Source of the DNA: Planctomycetota bacterium
GTDB lineage: Bacteria > Planctomycetota > J132
Direction: 5' to 3'
DNA length: 35,947 bases
Assembly: GCA_003694635.1 (NCBI GenBank)
Contig: RFKQ01000045.1
Span: forward strand, 1 to 35,947
Position 1 is the first letter of the stretch. Each line of letters starts with the position of its first letter. Below are positions 24,468 through 33,188 of the stretch, piece after piece. Made by a program: the position numbers and the translations under genes. The notes under the pieces are model-generated. The model was not told where the DNA came from. It ran no database searches and saw nothing but the letters and a program-made list of their open reading frames with translations.

Positions 24468-27239
24468 ATGAAAAAAAACCTCTACTCGTTTCTAGCTGAA
24501 TTCGCCATCCGCTACAAAAAACAAATCCTAATCACCACCCTCCTACTCTCCCTCCTACCCCTGAGCCTACTCCCCTCCCTAGAGCTTCGCACCGACTACG
24601 CGGAGCTCATTCGCCAAGAAGCACCCTACCAAAAAAAATTTAACCAATACCTCAAGAGCTTCGGAGCCTCAGAAGCTCTCTTTGTTATCATCCGCTCCCC
24701 CTACGCCCGAGAGATAGCCCAAACCGCCAATGACCTCCTACTCCAACTCAAAGATAAAAACAATCGCCCCCTTGTGCGCCGAGTGCTCTTCAAAATAAAT
24801 AAAAAATTTATGTACAAATACGGAATACTCTTCGCCAACCAAAAAGAATTCCAAGAAAGCATAGAAAACGCCACCTTCCTTGCCTACCTCCAAACAGCCA
24901 CCAATCTAGCCGAGTTTCTCTCCTCCATCACCCTTGCCATGGATGAGGCTAGCCGCCACCTTAACCTAAACTCCTCACCCTCCGACCTCATCTTCATCGA
25001 ACAGCTCCTTCAAGGCATACAAAACGCCTTAGTAAAGAAAAAAGTAGACCTCCCCCCTATCCTAAAACGCCATCAAAAATCCGTCTTCAAAGAAATCGAC
25101 CCCGACGGCTACTTCGTCCTCCCCAACCATCAACTTATGATCCTCATGCAGGTGTTCCCAGAAACCACAAGCGACGATTACCAAAAACTAAAAATCTTTC
25201 TCAATGGCGTAAAAAAATGCTTCCAACAAGCCGCCCAAAACTATCCTAATACCAAAATCTTCTACACCGGCAGCCCCCAGCTCACCGTGGATGAAATGGA
25301 AGACTCCTCCCGCGATATCCAACGTCTCACCCTCTTCTCCATCCTAGGCGTAGGCCTAATCTTCACCCTTTTCTTCGGCCGCTTCATCTGGCCTATCCTC
25401 TCCATCCTAGTGCTAGGAATCGCCATCCTCTGGACCTTCGGCTTGGCCGTCATCCTCTTCGGATATCTCAACATTGTCTCCGTCGTCTTTGCCGCCGTTC
25501 TCATCGGATTAGGAATAGACTTCGGCATCCATATCATCGAAAGATACTCCGAATCCATCTGCAGCAGCGCAGAAATCACCCCCCACAAAGCCGCCAAAGA
25601 AGCCGTTGTCAAAACAGGCATCGCCATCACCACAAGCGCACTCACCACCTCCGCAGCCTTTTTTATAAGCGCCTTCTCCGGATTTAAAGGCTCCTTCCAA
25701 CTGGGAATCCTTGGCGGATTGGGAATCTTAATCTGCCTCGCTTTCATGGTCACTCTCCTCCCCGGAATACTGGTCTGGATCGACCAAAAACGCCCCCTAC
25801 CGAAAGTCCACCCAGAATGCAAAACCTCCCGCATCATCCACCTCGTTCTACGCCTACTGAAATACCCAAAAACCGTAATCGCCCTCACCATGCTCGCCGT
25901 CTTCCTCTCCAGCTTCAGCGTCTTTTCCACCCAATTTGATACCAACCTCCTCAACCTTCAAAGAAAAAACTCCCAAGCCAAACTCCTCGAAGAAACCCTT
26001 ATCGAGGACTACGGTATCTCCGCTAGATTCGCTATCCTCCTAAAATCTTACCCCTCCCTAACCCAAAAAGAACACAACCTCAAAGCCAAAGAAGCCCTGG
26101 AACAAATCCGAACCCTCGTGGAAAAACTCAAATCCCTCCCCAGCGTCAACCCCTCCAAAGTGGAAGCCATCACCAATCTCCTCCCTCCCGAAAAAGTACA
26201 GGAAAAACGCCTCCAAATTCTCCTCCACTCCCCAAAACTACAACGATTCCGCCAGCTCTACCCCACCCTCCAATCCCAACCACCAAAACCTATCTCCCCC
26301 CAACCTCCTAGCCGAAAAAATCTAATCCAAGCCCTGGAAAAACTCCAAGAAAAAATCGAAGACCTCCAAGAAAAAACCTTCGGAAAAGAAGAAAACTGGA
26401 CCGTCTTCTTCGAAAAAATTATTCAAAAAATCGACAACCTCCTCCAACTTCTCTCGAAAACAAACTATGAAAAAAAACACCTCCTCCAATATCAACACCT
26501 AATCCTACACAATTTCCGGGAAAATGCCAAAATCCTTCCCGCCCTCTATAAACCTCAAAAACTAACCCTTAAAGATATTCCCCCAGAACTCAAAACCTAC
26601 TTTATCTCCCCCAATGGACTATGCGCCATCTATGTCTACCCCAAAGAAAATATCCGTATCCAAAAAAATCTCGAAAACTTTATCCAAGAACTCCGCTCCG
26701 TCGACCCTCACATCACAGGCCCTTCCGTCCAAACCTATGAAGTGCTCAAAGAAATGAAAGAAGGATACCAAAAAGCCGGCCTAATCGCCGTCTGCGTCGT
26801 CTTTCTTATCCTTCTGCTAGAATTTCGCAACCTCTGGATCGCTTCCCTCGCCATCTCCCCCCTAATCTTCGGCTCCCTCCTCATGCTCGGATGTATGTAC
26901 CTCCTCAACGTCCACTTTAACCCCGCTAACCTCATGGCTCTCCCCCTCCTCTTCGGCGTCGGCATCGATAACTCCATCCATATCCTACATCGATTCTATC
27001 GAGAAAAAGAATATAACCTGCCCACCATTCTCCACTTCACCGGCAAAGCTATCCTCATCACCTCCCTCACCACCATCGTCGGCTTTGGTAGCTTCCTCCT
27101 CGCCAGCCACCAAGGCCTCAAAAGTCTCGGGATCATCATGAGTATCGGTATTCTCTGCTGCCTATTCACCAGTCTTGTGCTCCTCCCATGTATGCTAAAA
27201 CTCCTTTCTAAACAAGGTAAAACCCATGACGACCCCTAA
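24468..27239 (+). CDS. MMPL/RND-family exporter (HpnN-like)
   Basis: A 923-residue protein with the duplicated RND layout: one N-terminal helix (about 18-38), a large soluble domain, a helix bundle, then the same again. The first bundle has GLGIDFGIHIIERY and the second FGVGIDNSIHILHRFYRE, the sterol-sensing/MMPL helix-4 motifs with the conserved Asp. RTDYAELIRQEAPYQKKFNQ after the first helix is the MMPL/HpnN front pattern. Such proteins move lipids or hydrophobic compounds across the inner membrane with proton energy. HpnN exports hopanoids, but no squalene-hopene cyclase is here. The gene overlaps the next one by 14 bases. No clear ribosome site at the ATG; the 262-base gap upstream shows nothing certain. 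Confidence 0.88.
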   Translation: MKKNLYSFLAEFAIRYKKQILITTLLLSLLPLSLLPSLELRTDYAELIRQEAPYQKKFNQYLKSFGASEALFVIIRSPYAREIAQTANDLLLQLKDKNNRPLVRRVLFKINKKFMYKYGILFANQKEFQESIENATFLAYLQTATNLAEFLSSITLAMDEASRHLNLNSSPSDLIFIEQLLQGIQNALVKKKVDLPPILKRHQKSVFKEIDPDGYFVLPNHQLMILMQVFPETTSDDYQKLKIFLNGVKKCFQQAAQNYPNTKIFYTGSPQLTVDEMEDSSRDIQRLTLFSILGVGLIFTLFFGRFIWPILSILVLGIAILWTFGLAVILFGYLNIVSVVFAAVLIGLGIDFGIHIIERYSESICSSAEITPHKAAKEAVVKTGIAITTSALTTSAAFFISAFSGFKGSFQLGILGGLGILICLAFMVTLLPGILVWIDQKRPLPKVHPECKTSRIIHLVLRLLKYPKTVIALTMLAVFLSSFSVFSTQFDTNLLNLQRKNSQAKLLEETLIEDYGISARFAILLKSYPSLTQKEHNLKAKEALEQIRTLVEKLKSLPSVNPSKVEAITNLLPPEKVQEKRLQILLHSPKLQRFRQLYPTLQSQPPKPISPQPPSRKNLIQALEKLQEKIEDLQEKTFGKEENWTVFFEKIIQKIDNLLQLLSKTNYEKKHLLQYQHLILHNFRENAKILPALYKPQKLTLKDIPPELKTYFISPNGLCAIYVYPKENIRIQKNLENFIQELRSVDPHITGPSVQTYEVLKEMKEGYQKAGLIAVCVVFLILLLEFRNLWIASLAISPLIFGSLLMLGCMYLLNVHFNPANLMALPLLFGVGIDNSIHILHRFYREKEYNLPTILHFTGKAILITSLTTIVGFGSFLLASHQGLKSLGIIMSIGILCCLFTSLVLLPCMLKLLSKQGKTHDDP

Positions 27240-28659
27240 CGAAAATCAAGAAGAAACCTTCGTGGCCCTCCTACTAGAAAAACACAGAGACTTTCCAGTC
27301 TCCACCATCGCAGAAATCGTCTCCAAACACCTCGGAGGTACCCTCGCAGATATCACTGGAATGATCCGATATGGACGAGGAATCATCCAAAAAGGAATAG
27401 AGCTTCATCAAGCCCAAGCCATACAAAAAGATCTAACCCAAATCGGCGAATCTAGCTTCCTTGTGAATATGAACGAGTATATCCCTCCACCACAAGTCTA
27501 TAACATAAATAAAGCCGCCTTTGAAAACGATGGCCTAAGAGTATTCATCAGCGGATACAAAGAAAAACTCCTCCCCTGGAAAGATATCTTGGCCATCAAT
27601 GTCCTCACCCTCAACCTCCCCGCCAAAAAAGAAGAAATCAAAAAACGCTCCATCCTAGTTCAAGAAAATGAACAAACCATCAGCGATCTAGCACAAAAAC
27701 TTCTAGAAGACCTCGAGAGATACCGCCACAAGGGCTTTATCCCAAACCTTTTTGTAGATATCTTTTACCGCAAAGGCCCCGCCATCTATCGAGTTCATAC
27801 GGACCGATTTAACTACCAATTCCTCCCCTCACCACAACCTCATTCAATAGATAATTTTATCAATTTTGTCCTGCTTTTGTTGGAAAAAACTCCCCAAGCC
27901 TTGCGCACCTACGAAACTCAAGGATTTTTAAAAGGCATAGAAAACGCCTTCCAAAAAACAACCAGCCTAGAATGGCCAGAAATCCTAGATAAAACGCTTG
28001 TCTACAAAAAAGAAGAACTCCTCCACTACAACGAATGGCTAGCCCAACACCTGCAAAGAAAATTCGGCCTAATCTACGAAGAAAATCAAACCCTAAAAGA
28101 AAAACTAACCACCCCCTACCAATCCAGCCAAACTACCTCCTCCAGCAGCGGCTACCGCGGCCCCATCCTGCTCGGCGGCCTCGGCGCCATTTACTTCCCC
28201 ATAGCCCTCTACCTATGGTGCTTCTACCGCCATAGCCAAAACCTACCCGCCATCCCTATCTCCACCTCATCCCTGGAAATCGCCATCCTCTCCCTCACCG
28301 GCGCAGTTATCGCAACCTTGCTCCTGCTCAAACTCTTCCTAAAATCCATCAATCTCAAGTATATCTTCTCCCTCCTCTTCATCCTCATCGTATTCTTCCT
28401 AACCTACCCCTGGATCCTGATCATCACAAAAGAACCCCAATTCCAAGCCATTCACCAACAAACCCAAATCTACAAAAAAGTCGAAAACTACCGCCTCCAA
28501 CACAAAAAACTCCCCCCAAACCTAGAAACCCTATTCCACGGCATCCACCCAAAAGACCCCTGGGGAAACCCCTGGCAGTATACCGTCCAAAGCCCACAAC
28601 AATACAATATCCGATCCTATGGCCCCGACGGCCTACCAGGTACCGCAGACGATCTCTAA
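27226..28659 (+). CDS. Membrane protein with C-terminal GspG-like (pseudopilin) domain
   Basis: A 477-residue protein I do not recognise as a whole. Residues ~10-85 form a small alpha/beta module (LGGTLADITGMIRYGRGII...), reminiscent of the ribosomal L7/L12 C-terminal fold. Residues 86-300 are soluble and unknown. Three membrane helices follow at about 312-334, 349-373 and 378-401. The last ~75 residues match the end of type II secretion major pseudopilin: LPPNLETLFHG, KDPWGNPWQY, SYGPDGLPGTADDL, which in GspG binds calcium. True pseudopilins have a single N-terminal helix and prepilin peptidase site; here the domain is carried at the far end. It overlaps the MMPL gene by 14 bases, so a shared membrane function is likely. 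Confidence 0.72.
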   Translation: MTTPNENQEETFVALLLEKHRDFPVSTIAEIVSKHLGGTLADITGMIRYGRGIIQKGIELHQAQAIQKDLTQIGESSFLVNMNEYIPPPQVYNINKAAFENDGLRVFISGYKEKLLPWKDILAINVLTLNLPAKKEEIKKRSILVQENEQTISDLAQKLLEDLERYRHKGFIPNLFVDIFYRKGPAIYRVHTDRFNYQFLPSPQPHSIDNFINFVLLLLEKTPQALRTYETQGFLKGIENAFQKTTSLEWPEILDKTLVYKKEELLHYNEWLAQHLQRKFGLIYEENQTLKEKLTTPYQSSQTTSSSSGYRGPILLGGLGAIYFPIALYLWCFYRHSQNLPAIPISTSSLEIAILSLTGAVIATLLLLKLFLKSINLKYIFSLLFILIVFFLTYPWILIITKEPQFQAIHQQTQIYKKVENYRLQHKKLPPNLETLFHGIHPKDPWGNPWQYTVQSPQQYNIRSYGPDGLPGTADDL

Positions 28660-28697
28660 AAACCCCCTCCTTCCTCCACCTCCACCGACCCCCAAAG

Positions 28698-30260
28698 CTA
28701 CAGTAAACTAATCTTGCCTAACCACCGATCTAAATGAGCTACCGCATTAAGCAACCTCTCCAAATCCCTATCGCAAATGGGACGATTGTGGGCCACTTTA
28801 TTGCGAACGCGATTGAGAACAGTAAGATAGACCTTAAATTGGTCCTGAGAACCAATGATCTTCTTAAAAATATTCCTCCAATTCTTTACGATAATATTCT
28901 CCAAATCCTTCAAAGTAGCATAGCAAATCAAAGGATCATCACAATCCTCCAGCGTATTGTCCTCCTCTTCCCGCCTCTTGCGCAAAACCAATACCTCTCC
29001 CAACTCCCTCTCCGTCCTGCCCCTCCAACGCTCCGGCTCCGTATACACCCCCGCCAATCCCCGCCTCGCCCACTCCTCCCCATACTCGCTGTAGAGCTGG
29101 CTGACCACAAAATTGCGCAGACGATTCTCCACCTGATTGATAATCCCATAGCAAAATTGATTGGAAGCCAACATAAACTGGCCTACCAATAAATCCTTGG
29201 GCGCTACATCACAAACCTGAGAAAAGTGCCGCCTTAAAAGTGGATCTTTGCGCAAAAATAACTCGTAAATTCCATTGCGTAAGCATACCTTCCGATCCGG
29301 ACCTAACCGCAAAACTCCAAGCACAATCAACTCTTCCAAAAATCGCTGAGGCGCCATCAAACTAAGCTGGACCACCTCCCCCAATAAAATTCGCCCCAAA
29401 GCTCTTAAATCCTGCGGAGAAGCCTGAAGAATCCGCTGGCGAATCGCCTTTAAATGAAAGTCCCCCTCCTCAATAAACTCCTCCACAGCTCGATCAATCT
29501 GCCGAAACTGAACCTCACTTGGATGCTTGCTCCAAATGATGCGAAAAAGATTCTGACAAAAATAAGGATGACCACCGGTCTTCTCGTAAATGTAACGCGC
29601 ACCAATATCATGAATAGAACAACCATGTTTCTGAAAGTAAACCTTGGCAAACTCCACCGTCTGATCCTCACTAAAGTCCGATAAATGTATCTTGGAAGCC
29701 GCATTGGAAAACGGCGAAGTCCTCTCAGGATCTAAATTCTTCCATAAAATCGCGCCACCTAGCACAAAAAACATTTGCTTTAAATAAGGGTATTGATCGC
29801 GATAAGTATGAAGCTGCCGTATAAGAGAAACAAATTCTTTTTGCCTAGAGAAAGAAAGATTTTGAAAGTCGTCCAAAAAGAAAATAAAATTTTTTGAACA
29901 CCCCCTCAACACCTCCTCAAAAAGAAAAGATAACCCCTGACTCTCCAATCGCCTAAACTTCTCAAGGCGCCGATGAACATACTTCACCGGCCTAAGCTGC
30001 TGAGAAATCTCTAACGCCAACAACACAAACAAAGAATCATTCCAACTGGAAACATTGATCAACAAAGGAACGTACTGCTGGTAGTCCGGCAAGCTCTTTA
30101 AATACAAAATACACTGCCTAAAAAAAACACTTAACCCACTCTGCAACGGCGCTGAAACAATGACATACTCCAAACGCCTCAAACAAAGCTCCAGTTGAAG
30201 GATTTCCTTCTCGCGCCAAACTTCCCAAATTCCATCTCGCTCAATCACTCGACTCTTCAT
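28698..30260 (-). CDS. ATPase-like protein with C-terminal HEPN (Swt1-type) putative RNase
   Basis: I use the ATG at 30260 (520 residues) with GAGAGG seven bases upstream; the track's GTG is five codons earlier. The N-terminal half is a STAND/AAA-like P-loop domain in which Walker A is degraded (SAPLQSGLS, 36-44, Leu where Lys is required) while Walker B FIFFLDDF (125-132) and the TGGHP motif (228-232) remain. A winged-helix-like part follows (about 275-345). Residues ~375-515 resemble the Swt1-type HEPN domain: VENRLRNFVVSQLY, NWRNIFKKIIG, then RVRNKVAHNRP with the R-x4-H catalytic pair Arg486/His491. HEPN proteins of this kind cut RNA in conflict systems. It follows the double ATPase gene by 19 bases. 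Confidence 0.75.
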   Translation of the reverse strand: MKSRVIERDGIWEVWREKEILQLELCLRRLEYVIVSAPLQSGLSVFFRQCILYLKSLPDYQQYVPLLINVSSWNDSLFVLLALEISQQLRPVKYVHRRLEKFRRLESQGLSFLFEEVLRGCSKNFIFFLDDFQNLSFSRQKEFVSLIRQLHTYRDQYPYLKQMFFVLGGAILWKNLDPERTSPFSNAASKIHLSDFSEDQTVEFAKVYFQKHGCSIHDIGARYIYEKTGGHPYFCQNLFRIIWSKHPSEVQFRQIDRAVEEFIEEGDFHLKAIRQRILQASPQDLRALGRILLGEVVQLSLMAPQRFLEELIVLGVLRLGPDRKVCLRNGIYELFLRKDPLLRRHFSQVCDVAPKDLLVGQFMLASNQFCYGIINQVENRLRNFVVSQLYSEYGEEWARRGLAGVYTEPERWRGRTERELGEVLVLRKRREEEDNTLEDCDDPLICYATLKDLENIIVKNWRNIFKKIIGSQDQFKVYLTVLNRVRNKVAHNRPICDRDLERLLNAVAHLDRWLGKISLL

Positions 30261-30279
30261 CAAAACGCCTCTCACTCTC

Positions 30280-33042
30280 CTAACCAGTGCACCGCTTCCT
30301 CATAACTTCTCCATAGTAAGGATTGCTCAAACGATAACGCCTTCCCATCTTTTTCAAAATTCCTAAAAAAAACAACTCCTCTAACCCCTTTTCCACCTGC
30401 AGCAAGGGAAGGTGGATAGAAATATCTTGGGATGTAAATTTTTCTTTGGAAAGAGATAGAATCGCCTGAAGAAGACACTTTTTCCCCTCGTCCAATCCCC
30501 CCTCATACAGACAAATCAACGCCTCGTGAAAATCTTCCAAGTGGCTTACTTGCTCAATATCCTCCTCCAAAACCACCCTTCTACCTCCCCCTTTAAGACG
30601 CCTTTGAATAAGAGCTATCAGCTTCTCTAAAAGAGCTGGATTCCTACCCGTATACTCCAACAACAGCTCCAGAAGACTCTTATCTTCCAACTCCAAGCCC
30701 CTCTGTTTGATGAAATGAAAAGCCAACACCTTCGCCTCCCTCTCATCTAACGGAGTTAAATGAAGAATCTCCATATCCAAAAGAGGCAAAAGCCCAATCC
30801 CCCCCGTAAGAATAACGCGAAACCCTTCACTAAGCTCCGCAGACAGCTGCTCAAAAGCCTCCAAAACTCTCTCCGCCTGCGACCGCTTCCTCAGAAATAC
30901 CCCCTCCACATCGTCCATAAGCACCAACACCCGCCGGCCATGGCAAAAACTCTCGGCAACAAACTCCTTTAAAACCTCCAACCCCTCCTCCAACGTAGAA
31001 CTCTTGATATGAAAATTCGTCAAAATTCCCTGAAGAAGGTCCTCAAGACCCCTCATCGCCTTGGCCTGGACATAAGCCATTTTGTAGCTTAAATCCATAC
31101 CATAGATCTCTTTTAGCGTCGCTAACATAGAGCTCTTACCCACCCCATTTCCCCCTAAAATCGCATAATTCTGCCCAGAATCCTTGAGAATTTGCTCAAT
31201 CTCCCTCCGCCTAAGAATAAATATCTCCGACTCCTCCTCCGCAACAACATCGTTCCTCTTCCTCTTCAAAAGCTTCTGAGCTTCCTCCACCAACTGCAAA
31301 AGAATATCCGCCAAATTCTCCCTCTCCCTCAAAATACGCGGATAAATGGAGTTGGTAAATCTATAATACTTCTCCTCTTTTTTTAATACACTCGTCATCG
31401 TCAGCTTCCTCAATTCACTTCTAAGCTGAAACGGCTCCATCTCTAGCTCCAATGACTTCAAAGATTCCATCAACTGGAGCTCCGTAAACGAATCCCAGTC
31501 TTCAAAAATAATATGACATACCAACAGCTTGGGCAAAATATCCCCCTGCTCCTCTCCCTCCCGAAAGTTATCCAAGTGATTCCCTACCACCAAATCCCGA
31601 TACGCCTCACTGCGATACACATCCTCCACATCCTCCTCCTGAATATAACGCCGATTCTCCGAAGCAATCTTCTCGATCAAACACTTGCAATAGTGCTGGA
31701 CAAAACAAGGATGCCCCGCTGTATACTCATAGATTTTATCCACTATTTTCTTTTTTGCCAGAAAGCGAATCCCCAAACGATGGCACATAGGCTCTTCAAT
31801 AAGACGTCGACAGTCTTTCTTGCTCAACTCCTTAAGCTCAAAAGGCTCCGCAAAATTCCGAAAGGGAGCATAAAGGCGGTAAAATTCAGAATAAAGTTTC
31901 TTAAAACCCGCAAAAAAGAAACGACATCTACTCTTGAAATCATTGTGGATATTGCGAAGAGACACAAATATCTTACTCGCAGACCTCCGATCAATATCCA
32001 CCAAATCGTCCACCTCATCGATAAAAACCGTCACCCTATCCGGCCTAGAACGCAAATAGTCGCGCAACCTCTGCTCAAAATCCTCCACCGTCTCCACCTC
32101 AGCTGAGTCCACCCCCAGCTGCTTTAAAATCTCCCTTCCTAAAAATAAGTTGTTCTTTACCCCCTCGCAAGTGATAAACACCGTCTTCTGCCCCGATTCC
32201 TCATTCAAAATTTCCTGAATCTTCTTTAAAAGCGAAGTTTTCCCCATCTGACGTCCGCCATAAATCGCATAGCTGATAGCCTGATCATTCATCATCAAAT
32301 CAATGGCCTTCTTTCTACCAAAAAACATCAAGCTAGACGTGCTCCCATGAGTGCGATAAGGCTGTATGTCAAGCAAATCCAACTGCTCTGTGATCGCCTG
32401 GTTAAACGCAATCGGGGTCTTGCTCGCTAACAAAATGTTTTTAAGATTTCTAAGGTGCAAAACCACAAAACGATAACGACTCTCCTTGGTAAGATGAATA
32501 AAATCCTCCGTATTGTACATTGTCAAAATAAACGCCACTTTCCGAAAATACTCCTGAGGACCACTCTCTATCAGATTGACAAACTGCTGAAGCTCCTGAG
32601 AGGGAGCGTCACCTTTGGAGTAAAAGAAAAATAAATTCCCTTTCAAACACTCCAAAAACGGATTGATCAACTGGATATACGCCACCTCCTCTTTCATCAC
32701 CCGATTTATCCGAAAATCCCCAAACTCCCCCAACGCCCCCAAAAAACCAGAAAGGCTTCCCTCTTTTTGCTTTTTTCCTTGCGCTGTATGAAGTAAACTT
32801 TTATAATATTTAATAAGCTGAAGAATCTTCGACCAACGGTTGGCGTTGATCTCCAAAACCTGAAAAAATGTCTTAGTATTGGACCTTTTTTCAAAAACCC
32901 GATACACCTTTTCTAAAGTGATCAAGTTCAATTGCTCCCGAATAAACTCCCTGGAAACGCTTCTCTTCTTCCCTACCGCAGTGCAACGTATCATCTCTAC
33001 CAATCTACGCACCTCTTCGTCAGAAACATTCTCAAATTTCAT
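30280..33042 (-). CDS. Double P-loop STAND/AAA-like ATPase
   Basis: A 920-residue protein. Residues 1-90 are a helical N-terminal module that could be an effector-associated or adaptor domain (inference). Residues 90-235 are helical and unknown. First ATPase: Walker A GGRQMGKTS (262-270), Walker B VTVFIDEVD (337-345), TAGHP (441-445), then winged helix (about 500-575). Second ATPase: Walker A GGNGVGKSS (630-638), Walker B VLVLMDDVE (705-713), TGRNP (798-802), then winged helix (850-915). Both sites look intact. The GxP motif and winged helix place it near STAND/AAA ATPases used as sensors or switches. It starts at an ATG after AGGGAG and is followed by the HEPN-bearing gene in one operon. Confidence 0.8.
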   Translation of the reverse strand: MKFENVSDEEVRRLVEMIRCTAVGKKRSVSREFIREQLNLITLEKVYRVFEKRSNTKTFFQVLEINANRWSKILQLIKYYKSLLHTAQGKKQKEGSLSGFLGALGEFGDFRINRVMKEEVAYIQLINPFLECLKGNLFFFYSKGDAPSQELQQFVNLIESGPQEYFRKVAFILTMYNTEDFIHLTKESRYRFVVLHLRNLKNILLASKTPIAFNQAITEQLDLLDIQPYRTHGSTSSLMFFGRKKAIDLMMNDQAISYAIYGGRQMGKTSLLKKIQEILNEESGQKTVFITCEGVKNNLFLGREILKQLGVDSAEVETVEDFEQRLRDYLRSRPDRVTVFIDEVDDLVDIDRRSASKIFVSLRNIHNDFKSRCRFFFAGFKKLYSEFYRLYAPFRNFAEPFELKELSKKDCRRLIEEPMCHRLGIRFLAKKKIVDKIYEYTAGHPCFVQHYCKCLIEKIASENRRYIQEEDVEDVYRSEAYRDLVVGNHLDNFREGEEQGDILPKLLVCHIIFEDWDSFTELQLMESLKSLELEMEPFQLRSELRKLTMTSVLKKEEKYYRFTNSIYPRILRERENLADILLQLVEEAQKLLKRKRNDVVAEEESEIFILRRREIEQILKDSGQNYAILGGNGVGKSSMLATLKEIYGMDLSYKMAYVQAKAMRGLEDLLQGILTNFHIKSSTLEEGLEVLKEFVAESFCHGRRVLVLMDDVEGVFLRKRSQAERVLEAFEQLSAELSEGFRVILTGGIGLLPLLDMEILHLTPLDEREAKVLAFHFIKQRGLELEDKSLLELLLEYTGRNPALLEKLIALIQRRLKGGGRRVVLEEDIEQVSHLEDFHEALICLYEGGLDEGKKCLLQAILSLSKEKFTSQDISIHLPLLQVEKGLEELFFLGILKKMGRRYRLSNPYYGEVMRKRCTG

Positions 33043-33105
33043 CTCTATCTCCCTTTAAGCCTTTTCGCATCTGAACTCACTCAACGTTTCGAAAAAAAAA
33101 TCAAA

Positions 33106-33132
33106 ATTATCTTTTCTAACCAAATTTAGCAA
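33106..33132 (-). promoter_or_regulatory. Possible promoter for the ATPase/HEPN operon
   Basis: On the minus strand TTGCTA (33127-33132) and GATAAT (33106-33111) are 15 bases apart in the AT-rich divergent gap, about 65 bases from the ATG. Spacing is short and the -35 weak. Confidence 0.25.
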
Positions 33133-33188
33133 AATAAAAAAACATTCCTGTTAAATCCATAATAAAACTCAAGATTTGAGGAGGACTT

